Source: JAZFYD01 sp036443405
Lineage (GTDB): Bacteria; Planctomycetota; PLA2
DNA length: 17,721 bases
Reading direction: 5' to 3'
Assembly (NCBI GenBank): GCA_036443405.1
Contig: JAZFYD010000053.1
Location: 1 to 17,721, forward strand
Under the pieces are notes generated by a model, which was not told where the DNA came from, did not search any database, and saw only the letters and a list, made by a program, of their open reading frames with translations. This document shows, piece after piece, positions 6,790 through 14,125 of the stretch (the stretch's first letter is position 1; each line of letters opens with the position of its first letter). Position numbers and translations under genes: made by a program.

Positions 6790-7362
6790 TCACCGCGCGC
6801 CGAACATCCGGTTGAGGAGGCTCGGGCCGCTGGTCTGTTTGGCCGACATGCTCGTGTTGAGGTTTTCGACTCTCCGCGACAGAAGGTCGCCACCGCGGCA
6901 GACGAAATCTGCGAGCGCGGCGAAGCTGGGTTCGTCCACCCAGGTGCCGTGTGTCGCGCACACATCGACGACGACACCGGAAACGGTCCCGTAGTTCTTG
7001 CGCATCATCGATGTCTCGCAGACCGGGCAGTTCTTGTAGCGAACGGTGTCGGGAAGCGTTCGACGAAAACGGTCCTTGAAGTCCTGCATGACGCTGTCGA
7101 CGTCCTTGGGGTCCGTCGCCGCGCGCAGCTTGTTGAGTGTGTGCTCCAACCCGCGCTCGGGAAAGAACACGCCGCGGCAATCCGGACACTGAAGCGCTAC
7201 GACACCTTCCCAGTCCTGCTGCTCGACCGGCACCGCGCACTGCGGGCACATCGGCAGCGACACGACGACGGTGTTGCGCTTCTTGGGCCGTATCTCGGTC
7301 GTTTCACAGATCTGGCACGACCGGGAATCCGTGATCTCGTTGCCGCATTTGAGACACATCAT
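6790..7362 (-). CDS. Three-ribbon zinc protein with zf-TFIIB-like modules
   Basis: A 190-residue cytoplasmic protein counted from the ATGATG at 7357-7362. The longer frame to 7437 adds 25 residues of unconvincing sequence that would run up to the neighbouring divergent gene, so I prefer the start beside the first CxxC. Three metal-binding units are visible: C3/C6/C16/C19; C39/C42/C59/C62, ending CPDCRGVFF; and C112/C115/C135/H138, ending CATHGTWVD. The last two match the zf-TFIIB-like ribbon pattern (CPxC, then CxxC/H-G-x-W/F-x-D/E). A charged helical stretch (about 70-105) joins them. The role is unknown; such proteins are often annotated only as zinc-ribbon proteins. Repeat copies 6 and 5 follow the stop in sense orientation. 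The start lacks a clear Shine-Dalgarno site. Confidence 0.8.
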   Translation of the reverse strand: MMCLKCGNEITDSRSCQICETTEIRPKKRNTVVVSLPMCPQCAVPVEQQDWEGVVALQCPDCRGVFFPERGLEHTLNKLRAATDPKDVDSVMQDFKDRFRRTLPDTVRYKNCPVCETSMMRKNYGTVSGVVVDVCATHGTWVDEPSFAALADFVCRGGDLLSRRVENLNTSMSAKQTSGPSLLNRMFGAR

Positions 7363-7522
7363 GGTTCTTGTCCGTTGAATCACTTTCGTCCCAAGCGGCC
7401 GGGCACTTGAACCCGGGCCGGGAAATCTGCAGTTCATGCAGGCGCCTTCACTGGCTCGGGTGCGGGATCTTCCGCAAACCGGCTCAATGTCCGGGGCCGA
7501 TCGTGCCGATTTGAAACAGCGG

Positions 7523-8584
7523 ATGCGCTATTTCATCGCCTGGCTCCTGCTCGCCACCTGGTGTTCCGGTGCGTCGTCTGCCGAGTCGGACTCGCCTCTG
7601 TTTCAGCAGGCGCGGGCCTGGCGCGGCAAGATCGAGGTCCGCGTCACGTCGGATGAGCCCGCGCGCGGCAGCGGCCGCGAGACGCAGGTCGAGATCGCCG
7701 AATTCACGCTGGTGACCAAACCCGGCGAGTGGGCCGTGCGCCATCCCCGCCTGAGGATGAGCCTGATCCATATGCAGGCGAGTTTCGAGTGGCGTATCCA
7801 GCAGAAACAGGAGGCCGACGGCGTCGACGGGATGGCCGCCATCAAGGGCGGGATGAAACGGCGCATGCACGTCGCTGTGGACGGCTGGGTCGATCCGGTC
7901 CACGGCCGCTACGCCCTCCGGGCGCGAGTTTCACCCAGCGAATTCGCGATCCGTGTGACGCGAAGCGGAGTCGTGGGTGGGCGCCTCGAGATCTTCCGCA
8001 CGGTGCTGACGCGACAAGCGCAGATGGGACGGTTCTCGGAGGTCGGAACGCTGGACGACGACGGGCGGGGCGTCACAGGTTCGCGCTCGTTCGTTCAGTA
8101 TGTGAGCTGCCGCGATCGCACCGTGTACATTACGTGGTCGCTCGAGCGGCTCGACCCGGTTGTTCGCGGGCGAGTGGTCGATACGGACGGCAGGCCGGTG
8201 AAGGGTGTCGCGGTTCGCGCAACGGCGCCGGGCGGGCGCGGCATGATGGTGCGCTCCGGCGAGACCGACGACGATGGGCAATTCGAGATTCCCTGCGTCA
8301 CGGGATTTTGGCGCGTCTTCACAATAGGGCGCCGCGAAGAGCACAAAGACGGTGCAATGCTGCTGGCCGGCACGCATCTCGATCCGGTGAGTGTTCAGTT
8401 CGACGACGTGCCGACGCTCGATGTGACGGTCACGCGCTACCGACTGCGCAAACTCCCGCGCCCGGATCTCCTCCGCCGCTTCGCCGGCGACGTGGACAAG
8501 TACCTGGCGCACCTGCGAGAGCGAGCGCCGGAGGTTGTCCTCTCTCGCGCCGAGATCAAGTCGGCGCCCGCCGAAAACAAATAG
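7523..8584 (+). CDS. Secreted protein of unknown function with one C-terminal CarboxypepD_reg-like domain
   Basis: A 353-residue protein from the ATG at 7523. The frame is open back to 7436, but the residues it adds do not look like a signal, whereas 7523 begins RYFIAWLLLATWCSG with a predicted ASSA|ES cut at residue 20. The Cys is preceded by Trp, so I do not read a lipobox. Residues 30-210 are beta-rich and unrecognised. Residues 213 to about 295 form one CarboxypepD_reg-like module (VVRGRVVDTDGRPVKGVAV ... DDDGQFEIP). The C-terminal 55 residues are basic and helical. It precedes the three-gene envelope cluster by 186 nt and may or may not be cotranscribed with it. No clear Shine-Dalgarno site is seen, so the start is moderately sure. 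The 160 nt before it hold nothing I can name. Confidence 0.75.
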   Translation: MRYFIAWLLLATWCSGASSAESDSPLFQQARAWRGKIEVRVTSDEPARGSGRETQVEIAEFTLVTKPGEWAVRHPRLRMSLIHMQASFEWRIQQKQEADGVDGMAAIKGGMKRRMHVAVDGWVDPVHGRYALRARVSPSEFAIRVTRSGVVGGRLEIFRTVLTRQAQMGRFSEVGTLDDDGRGVTGSRSFVQYVSCRDRTVYITWSLERLDPVVRGRVVDTDGRPVKGVAVRATAPGGRGMMVRSGETDDDGQFEIPCVTGFWRVFTIGRREEHKDGAMLLAGTHLDPVSVQFDDVPTLDVTVTRYRLRKLPRPDLLRRFAGDVDKYLAHLRERAPEVVLSRAEIKSAPAENK

Positions 8585-8593
8585 ACTCCGGCG

Positions 8594-8613
8594 GCCACAA
8601 CGTCTGTTGTGCC
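8594..8613 (+). other. Stem-loop after the secreted-protein gene, no T-tract
   Basis: CACAAC-GTCT-GTTGTG (8596-8611) forms a perfect 6-bp stem, extended by a GG/CC pair across one bulged base. It starts 9 nt after the TAG. Without a T-run it is a poor intrinsic terminator; it may stabilise the mRNA end. The remaining gap to 8758 shows nothing I can name. Confidence 0.35.
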
Positions 8614-8758
8614 AAGCGTTTGCGCGGGTGCCCTCGGGAAGTCGACCCCGCATCCGGCGGATTTCTGCGACCGGCCACGAGGTATTGGTGTCCGAACATC
8701 GGTTCGGGCGCGCGGTGGGTACCGCCCGCAGGCCGTCGCGCAGGTCCGCGCGGGACTT

Positions 8759-8762
8759 GGAG
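8759..8762 (+). promoter_or_regulatory. Shine-Dalgarno site that decides the 8771 start
   Basis: GGAG, 8 nt before the ATG at 8771. It favours this start over the in-frame ATG at 8609, whose extra residues look like translated intergenic DNA. Confidence 0.65.
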
Positions 8763-8770
8763 CCCACACC

Positions 8771-9763
8771 ATGAGATTCACCGGTCTGCGGAGGCTTTTG
8801 CGCCTCCTGTGTTGTGCCCTGACGCTTTGTTGCGCCTGGGTGCTTCTTCACACCCACGCTTACGCGGACGAGGACCCCGCACCGCCCGAGGGTTCGGCCG
8901 AGTCGGAGTCTGAGCCGGCGCCCACGCCGGAGGGCGCGCCTCCCGGGGAGGGTGAGGAGCCCGACGAGGACGAAATCGACAAGGACGACGGCCCCGAGTG
9001 GGTGGATCCGCCGGAACACGCGGACGGCCTCAATGACCGGAGGTACCAGCCGCCGCCGGATCCCGACTCGCTGACCAACGAGGTGCCGGAATGCAGTTGG
9101 GCTTACACGTTCAAGTTCCAAATTTCGCGCGAGAAGGACGAACAGGACTGCGGATTCTGGCCGGATCCGTGCATCGCGAAGTCGTGGGCCCGCGCGCAGG
9201 CCGCGTGGATTTCCGGCGCGGCGTTCGCGCTGGACAAGACAATGTTCAATACGGCGCAGACGTCGTCGAGCACTTCCGCGACGGGTTTTCTGCATGTGTG
9301 GCGCACCGACAGCGCGCCGTGCGGCAGCAAGATGACGATCTATATGCATCCGAGCTTCAAGGCGTTTGCGGAGATCGATCCACCCTCGTCGGCCAAGGCT
9401 GGCGGGAACTCGACCATCTTCTCTCAGGCCACCGGCAAGGAAGCGAAAGCGAGCGGCACCGTCAATATCGATTCGCAGGGAGGCCGCTCGGTGACGGTGG
9501 GCGGCGTTCCGGTCCCGACATCGGGCGGAGGCGGGAACAAGATCGATCAGGTCTTCCAGGACCTCGAGTCGGCGTCGTTTCCCGGCAAGAAGGAGACGCT
9601 TCACTTAAGCGGTGATGTTTCCGTAAGCACCACCGCCAACGCGTACCTGCTCAACGGGCACGCGTCGAGCGAGTCGGGCGTCATCGAGTCGAAGCTGGAC
9701 TCCTACATCTACGGCGTGTGCAGTTCTCCCTGCACGAAGACCGTGAAAGTGACACTGGACTGA
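8771..9763 (+). CDS. Secreted acidic/proline-rich protein of unknown function
   Basis: A 330-residue protein. Residues 1-32 are a signal peptide with a basic start, an LLCCALTLCCAW core and a predicted AYA|DE cut. A low-complexity acidic, Pro-rich linker follows (about 33-80, rich in DE, PAP and EGE), then a folded-looking region of about 220 residues rich in Ser, Thr and Gly. The mature part has six Cys, including CGFWPDPC and CSSPC near the end, which could form disulfides outside the cytoplasm. I recognise no family or catalytic motif. Its stop is 3 nt before the GTG of the CarboxypepD_reg gene, so the two are surely cotranscribed and probably translationally coupled. The acidic linker suggests attachment at a distance from the membrane or a partner protein. 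Confidence 0.8.
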   Translation: MRFTGLRRLLRLLCCALTLCCAWVLLHTHAYADEDPAPPEGSAESESEPAPTPEGAPPGEGEEPDEDEIDKDDGPEWVDPPEHADGLNDRRYQPPPDPDSLTNEVPECSWAYTFKFQISREKDEQDCGFWPDPCIAKSWARAQAAWISGAAFALDKTMFNTAQTSSSTSATGFLHVWRTDSAPCGSKMTIYMHPSFKAFAEIDPPSSAKAGGNSTIFSQATGKEAKASGTVNIDSQGGRSVTVGGVPVPTSGGGGNKIDQVFQDLESASFPGKKETLHLSGDVSVSTTANAYLLNGHASSESGVIESKLDSYIYGVCSSPCTKTVKVTLD

Positions 9764-9766
9764 GCC

Positions 9767-11515
9767 GTGAGACACGTCGGTTTGCTCGCCTTCTTGCTTG
9801 TTGTTTTCCTCGGACTCTATTGGGCAGATCGTGGGGAACCGCGGGTCTCGCGCCACGGGGATGCGGCGGATCGGGAGATGCCGATCTCGACCGCCGCCCC
9901 CGTGCATGCTTTCGAGGTTTTGGTGAGCGGTGCGCAAGGCGGCCCGTTCGCAGGTGCCGAGGCCGTTTTGACGGGAGTTGAGAACAAACGAAGGGTTCAT
10001 GTGGCCTCCGGCGTGACGGATGCGACGGGAGCGGTGTCGCTATCGCACGCGCGCCAGAAGTACCTGGAGCTTCGTGTCACCGCGCTCGGCCATGCCGGCG
10101 CCGAACCGGATGTCGACGGGAAGACCGAGTCGGTGGATGTGTCATTGACGCCGCTCGGTCGAATCGAGGGATTGGTTGTCGACAACGAGTCCCAGCCCGT
10201 GCCGGCGAACATGACTCTTGCGCTGTCTCCGGCCGCGTTGGCCGTGGCGGTGCACATGCATTCCAAGGAGATGCCAGCCAGCACGCTCAGCACCGCGTGC
10301 GACGTGGACGGGCGGTTCGAATTTCGGGCGCTGCCTCCCGCGGCGCGCTACCGGCTTCGCGCGACGGCCGACGGCCTCGTGCCGTCCGAGGTCTCGGTGG
10401 ACGTTCCGTCGGGCGGGGTGGCGAAGCTCACCGTGAAGTTGCGTAGAAGCGGCAGCCTCGTGGGCCGGTGCCTGGGGCATCTCGATCAGCCGCTTCGAGA
10501 TGCGGAGGTGCGCCTGTACGTGAAACGGTCCAGGGGCTACGTGCAGTCGGCCGGGAAGCGCACCGGGGACGACGGCCGGTTCCGGTTCGAAGCTGTTGCG
10601 CCCGGCCGCGTGATTCTGGAGGTCGGTCACGAGACGCACGACACGATGACGCACATCAGCCGCGCGATCACGATCCAAGAGGGCGGAAACGATGCCGGCG
10701 ACCTGCGGCCGGCGGCGCGAACACTGCGGGTTTCGTCTGTCCTCGAAGCCAAAGAGCCCGAAACCCGCAAACCGTTCGCCGGCCTGAGCGTGTTTGTGGC
10801 CTCGGAAGAGCCGACAGCGTTCGCATCGCTGCGCGCGCGGGTGCGTTTCGGTTCGATCCGCACGTTCCGGGGACTGCCGGCGGGCCGGTATGAGCTCTCC
10901 CTGATGCCCGAGGACCGGGCGCTCGAGGTGGGCAGGCTCGAATTCGAGATCCGCGACGGGCCGGTTGATCGGGATGTCGAGGTGGTCGCTCGCGAGCGGG
11001 CGCCGACGGTGGATCTGATCGTGCACGCACCGGCGCGTGAATCTCGTCGGAGCTTCCTCCTGTTCGGCGACAACAACGAGCGAGCTCCGAGCTTCAACCC
11101 GGGAACGACGTGGCAGCGATTCTCTCGGCTGGCGGTTGGGACCACCGGCAAGGTGTGGATCCTCGAGTCGAAGCGATTCGCGGTGGTCTCCTTCGGTCCG
11201 CTCAAGGAAAAGGAAACCACGATCCGCGTTTCCGACAGGCAGTTCAAGAAGAGCTCGGCTCTGGGCGGTCGTGCGCGCGGGGCGGGGTCCGGCGACGAAG
11301 TGTGGCTCTGTTTACCCGGCGAAGAAGTCCCGCTCTACCACGCTGTTGCCAGGACGCATGTGGACGCCCGCGGACGGTTCAAGTTCGCCGGCGTCCCTCC
11401 TGGCCACGAATTCGAAGTCGTCGTGGTTCACGGCACCGACGTCTGGCCCGCGCATCCGGTCAAGAGCCCGGCGGCAGGGGAGACCGATGATTCGATCGTT
11501 GTGGATCGTCCTTAG
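9767..11515 (+). CDS. Anchored protein with CarboxypepD_reg-like repeats
   Basis: A 582-residue protein from a GTG start directly after the previous stop. Residues 4-19 form a hydrophobic signal anchor. Clear CarboxypepD_reg-like modules lie at about 45-127, 131-225 (GRIEGLVVDNESQPVPANM ... DVDGRFEFRALP) and 229-315 (SLVGRCLGHLDQPLRDAEV ... DDGRFRFEAVAPG). Weaker modules continue to the end, the last with DARGRFKFAGVPPG. It has no enzyme motif. It resembles the 845-residue protein at 4007 in layout but is shorter and more divergent. Its end overlaps the start of the cytochrome gene by 29 nt. I infer an extracytoplasmic scaffold or binding partner for its operon neighbours. Confidence 0.85.
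   Translation: MRHVGLLAFLLVVFLGLYWADRGEPRVSRHGDAADREMPISTAAPVHAFEVLVSGAQGGPFAGAEAVLTGVENKRRVHVASGVTDATGAVSLSHARQKYLELRVTALGHAGAEPDVDGKTESVDVSLTPLGRIEGLVVDNESQPVPANMTLALSPAALAVAVHMHSKEMPASTLSTACDVDGRFEFRALPPAARYRLRATADGLVPSEVSVDVPSGGVAKLTVKLRRSGSLVGRCLGHLDQPLRDAEVRLYVKRSRGYVQSAGKRTGDDGRFRFEAVAPGRVILEVGHETHDTMTHISRAITIQEGGNDAGDLRPAARTLRVSSVLEAKEPETRKPFAGLSVFVASEEPTAFASLRARVRFGSIRTFRGLPAGRYELSLMPEDRALEVGRLEFEIRDGPVDRDVEVVARERAPTVDLIVHAPARESRRSFLLFGDNNERAPSFNPGTTWQRFSRLAVGTTGKVWILESKRFAVVSFGPLKEKETTIRVSDRQFKKSSALGGRARGAGSGDEVWLCLPGEEVPLYHAVARTHVDARGRFKFAGVPPGHEFEVVVVHGTDVWPAHPVKSPAAGETDDSIVVDRP
11477..11482 (+). promoter_or_regulatory. Shine-Dalgarno site of the cytochrome gene
   Basis: GGGGAG, 4 nt before the ATG at 11487, inside the end of the upstream gene. 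It supports this start over the in-frame open region back to 11037, which overlaps the upstream gene and lacks a signal sequence. Confidence 0.7.
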
Positions 11516-12548
11516 GCTCCGTGTGCCGTGGAAAACGATCGGGGTGCCGTTGGTCACGATCGGGACGGTGCTGGCCACGATCTGGATCTGGCCGCGCGTC
11601 GATCGGATTCCGCGCGTCGATCGCGTGCTTGTAAGCGGCCCACGCGCCGGCGCCTTTTTTTCGTGCGGGTGCGCGAGGGATCGTCGCGGCGGGATGACGT
11701 TGGCGCGGGCTCATGTGCCGGGCCGCGTGCTGTGGGTCGAGGTCGGCGATCCGTTCGGCGATACCGAAACGTACGTGCGGCGTTTTCTGAATTCCCGGGT
11801 GCACGCGTTCCGGATCGAAGCGGAATCCGAACCCGCGCCCGTATTCCGACTGGGCGGGCGATATGTGCGCCTCGTGTTCGTCGACCGCCTCACGCCGGGT
11901 GACCTCGCGCGCCTCCCTCGGTCAGAACCGCTTCTGTGCGTTGCGCAACGGTTCTCGCACGACGTCTGGCGGGAGATCCGCGATCGCGAGGGGCTCTACG
12001 TCGTGGCAAACCGCCTCGCGGTCCGGGAACGCCGCATGCGCATCGTCTCCTACGAAGGCGCGGAAGGCCGGCAGGTGGTTGTCGTGGGCAGCGACCTCGT
12101 CGCCAACGTGGTGGACGTGTTGCCCAAGGTCGGCCAGGAAGCCGACCCGCTCGACACCGAGTATCTGCGCGATCAGCATGCCCGCGCCGGCGTGCTCCAG
12201 CCCGATGGGGAGCCTGGCCGCCTGGCCGCGGAGGACCCGGCCAAGTGCGCGGCATGCCATCCGGGTGCGGTGGAGCGCTGGAAAAAGAGCCAACACGCCC
12301 ACGCGCTCGAGGCGCCGGGCACGGACGCACCCAGGCATTGCTTTGCTTGTCATTCGGTGACCCGGGACCGGCCCCGCGAGTTGGCGCCACGGTTCGCAGT
12401 GACGTGCGGGAGCTGCCATGGGCGCTCGCACCATCACCCCGACCCGTCACGCCCGCTCGGCTCTGCGGATTGCACGGGCTGCCACACAAAAACGTCGTCC
12501 CCCGGGTTCGATCGATCCGGATACTGGTCGCGAATCCGCTGTGGATGA
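11487..12548 (+). CDS. Membrane-anchored tetrahaem c-type cytochrome (c554-like)
   Basis: A 353-residue protein anchored by a hydrophobic segment (about 18-35), with its bulk outside the cytoplasmic membrane. The C-terminal 100 residues bind haem c covalently at four CxxCH sites: CAACH (254-258), CFACH (285-289), CGSCH (307-311) and CTGCH (329-333). CAACHPGAVERWKKSQHAHA and the terminal CTGCHTKTSSPGFD...YWSRI pattern match cytochrome c554-like electron carriers; the family's usual final His is replaced here by RCG. The N-terminal half is not haem-related: FSCGC (58-62), RRGGM (67-70) and LWVEVGD (82-88) recall the start of 5'-nucleotidase/SoxB-type metallophosphoesterases, but the DxH metal motif is missing. 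It is the last gene of a three-gene operon. An electron-transfer role is likely; the partner is unknown. Confidence 0.85.
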   Translation: MIRSLWIVLRLRVPWKTIGVPLVTIGTVLATIWIWPRVDRIPRVDRVLVSGPRAGAFFSCGCARDRRGGMTLARAHVPGRVLWVEVGDPFGDTETYVRRFLNSRVHAFRIEAESEPAPVFRLGGRYVRLVFVDRLTPGDLARLPRSEPLLCVAQRFSHDVWREIRDREGLYVVANRLAVRERRMRIVSYEGAEGRQVVVVGSDLVANVVDVLPKVGQEADPLDTEYLRDQHARAGVLQPDGEPGRLAAEDPAKCAACHPGAVERWKKSQHAHALEAPGTDAPRHCFACHSVTRDRPRELAPRFAVTCGSCHGRSHHHPDPSRPLGSADCTGCHTKTSSPGFDRSGYWSRIRCG

Positions 12549-12560
12549 GCCGGGCCCCGC

Positions 12561-13076
12561 CTAGGTGTTCCACCAACTCAGGCGGATGTCGCGACGGATC
12601 TTCTTCGCCAGCAGGGCTGCGTCTTCCTGGGCTTGGACGATCTCCGACCGCGCGACGTCCTTCGCCGGCTTCCAGAAACGCGGCCGCAGGATGTAGACCA
12701 GCGAGCTTTGCAGGGACAACTCGACGATCCAGTGGGTCGCCATGCCGCGCCCCGCGAGCTCCACGGAGCGGACCAGGCGTTCCAGGTTGCGCGCGTCGTT
12801 TGACGGCATTCGGAACAGCACCTGCGGGAAGGTGCCGCGGTCCTCGCTGCCGCCGGTCGCCTGCAGCACCTGAAAGACGTCCGATTTTTCAAGCGACGTT
12901 ACAAGCGGGATGATGTGGTCATCGAGGCCGCGCTCGCGGCCGTCGCGCAACTCTTCGATCTCGGCGACCGCCGCGTCGTCGCCCGAGAGGTGGCCGCAGA
13001 GGTTGCACTCCTCGACGAGATTGCCCTCGATGCGCCGCCGACTGACGTTGTGGGAACCGCAAGCTTCGCACTCCAT
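12561..13076 (-). CDS. Small zinc-ribbon protein downstream of dapF
   Basis: A 171-residue cytoplasmic protein. Its N-terminus carries a four-Cys ribbon, C3/C6 and C24/C27 (CEAC ... CNLCG), which should bind one zinc. The remaining 140 residues are mixed alpha/beta with a hydrophobic strand region (HWIVELSLQSSLVYILRP) and a charged helical C-terminus. I do not recognise the family. It begins 12 nt after the dapF stop on the same strand and is very likely cotranscribed with it, though no functional link to lysine synthesis is evident. It ends 12 nt from the convergent cytochrome stop, with no obvious terminator between. Confidence 0.78.
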   Translation of the reverse strand: MECEACGSHNVSRRRIEGNLVEECNLCGHLSGDDAAVAEIEELRDGRERGLDDHIIPLVTSLEKSDVFQVLQATGGSEDRGTFPQVLFRMPSNDARNLERLVRSVELAGRGMATHWIVELSLQSSLVYILRPRFWKPAKDVARSEIVQAQEDAALLAKKIRRDIRLSWWNT

Positions 13077-13088
13077 CGCCTTGCGCCA

Positions 13089-13949
13089 TCAGTCCCGTGT
13101 CGACCAATCGCCGCGGAACACCTCGACGGCCGGTCCGGACATGAAGACCGGTCCTTCGCCGTCCCACTCGAGGAAGAGCTCGCCGCCGCGCAGCGTGACA
13201 TGAGTGACCGCACCGCCGCGCGCGGTCAGCCGGCCGGCGACCGCCGCCGCGCACGCGCCAGTGCCGCACGCAAGTGTCTCGCCCGAGCCGCGCTCCCAGG
13301 TGCGTTGGCGGACGCGCTCCGAGTCGAGGACCTGCACGAACTCGACGTTGGCGTGCTCCGGGAACATCTTGTGGGATTCAATGGCCGGCCCGTACCGGGC
13401 GACGTCGAACGCATCGACATCGTCGACGTACACGACGCAGTGCGGGTTGCCCATCGAGACGCACGTAATGGCAAAGGTGCGATCCAACACCACGAGCGGC
13501 CTGTCGACCACGCGCTCCCCATCTAACCCGGGCTCGTCGTCGAGTACGACCGGGATGAGCGCCGACTCCATGGCGGGCACGCCCATCGAAACGCGTGCGC
13601 CCGAAACGGCGCCGTCGCGAAATCGCAGTTCGACATCCCGCACACCGCCGTCGGTTTCGACACGCATCGGGTTGCTGGCCGCGCGGCCGCGATCGTGCGC
13701 GAGCTTCGCGAGGCAGCGGACGCCGTTCCCGCACATCTCCGCGCGGCTCCCGTCGGCGTTGAACATGACCATGCGCACGTCGGCGATCTTGGAGGGCGCC
13801 AGCAGGATGAGCCCGTCGCCGCCGATTCCGAAGTGCCGGTCACTGACATCCCGCGCGAGTTGCGGCGCGTCGGACAGATCGATCGACTCCTCGAACAGAT
13901 CCACATAGACGTAGTCGTTGCCGGCACCTTCCATCTTGGTGAAACGCAT
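13089..13949 (-). CDS. dapF: Diaminopimelate epimerase
   Basis: A 286-residue enzyme converting LL- to meso-diaminopimelate, the last step before lysine and the cross-linking residue of many peptidoglycans. It is PLP-independent and uses two Cys as acid and base. These are C73 in MCGNGVRC (72-79) and C228 in ETLACGTGAC (224-233). The N-terminal MEGAGNDYVYVD (6-17), HFGIGGDGLI (39-48), GNPHCV (167-172) and ERGSGE (219-224) are all present, so the enzyme looks active. The length is near the family norm. It is first in a two-gene unit with the zinc-ribbon protein and divergent from rph. There is no Shine-Dalgarno site; TAGGCT lies 9 nt before the ATG. Confidence 0.96.
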   Translation of the reverse strand: MRFTKMEGAGNDYVYVDLFEESIDLSDAPQLARDVSDRHFGIGGDGLILLAPSKIADVRMVMFNADGSRAEMCGNGVRCLAKLAHDRGRAASNPMRVETDGGVRDVELRFRDGAVSGARVSMGVPAMESALIPVVLDDEPGLDGERVVDRPLVVLDRTFAITCVSMGNPHCVVYVDDVDAFDVARYGPAIESHKMFPEHANVEFVQVLDSERVRQRTWERGSGETLACGTGACAAAVAGRLTARGGAVTHVTLRGGELFLEWDGEGPVFMSGPAVEVFRGDWSTRD

Positions 13950-13958
13950 GGAGAGCAG

Positions 13959-13964
13959 AGCCTA
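13959..13964 (-). promoter_or_regulatory. Candidate -10 box (TAGGCT) of dapF
   Basis: Minus-strand TAGGCT, 9 nt before the ATG at 13949, same hexamer as upstream of the VOC gene. The intervening CTGCTCTCC holds no Shine-Dalgarno site. Confidence 0.4.
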
Positions 13965-14112
13965 CCTCGGATTAGGCCCTGTTTGAAAAGTCCGTCGCGG
14001 GCGTCGAAGCCCACCGTCGGCGTTGTTCCGGTGTCTCGCTGCGTGCCGCCGGGTTCTTCGCTGTTTTCGGCCCGTTGACGGCGCGTCGCTTGCCAAAGCG
14101 GCTGGGCACGGT

Positions 14113-14118
14113 TAGAAG
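14113..14118 (+). promoter_or_regulatory. Weak candidate -10 box (TAGAAG) of rph
   Basis: TAGAAG lies 7 nt before the ATG at 14126, with no Shine-Dalgarno site between. The last base is G rather than T, so this is the poorest of the set. The rest of the dapF-rph gap (13965-14112) shows nothing else I can name. Confidence 0.25.
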
Positions 14119-14125
14119 CCTTGGG

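Noticed and set aside
7931..9604. 557-codon minus-strand open frame across two secreted-protein genes
   Set aside because: It spans two genes and the gap between them, is rich in Arg and His with no recognisable domain, and the plus strand there shows signal peptides and a Shine-Dalgarno site.
11037..11486. Long N-terminal extension of the cytochrome gene
   Set aside because: It would overlap 480 nt of the CarboxypepD_reg gene in another frame and carries no domain, while the ATG at 11487 has a Shine-Dalgarno site and starts a membrane anchor.
13978..14070. Odd stretch between dapF and rph that stays open in several frames, suspected remnant of an insertion or dispersed repeat
   Set aside because: I found no inverted ends, no second copy in the window and no recognisable peptide, so nothing supports it.
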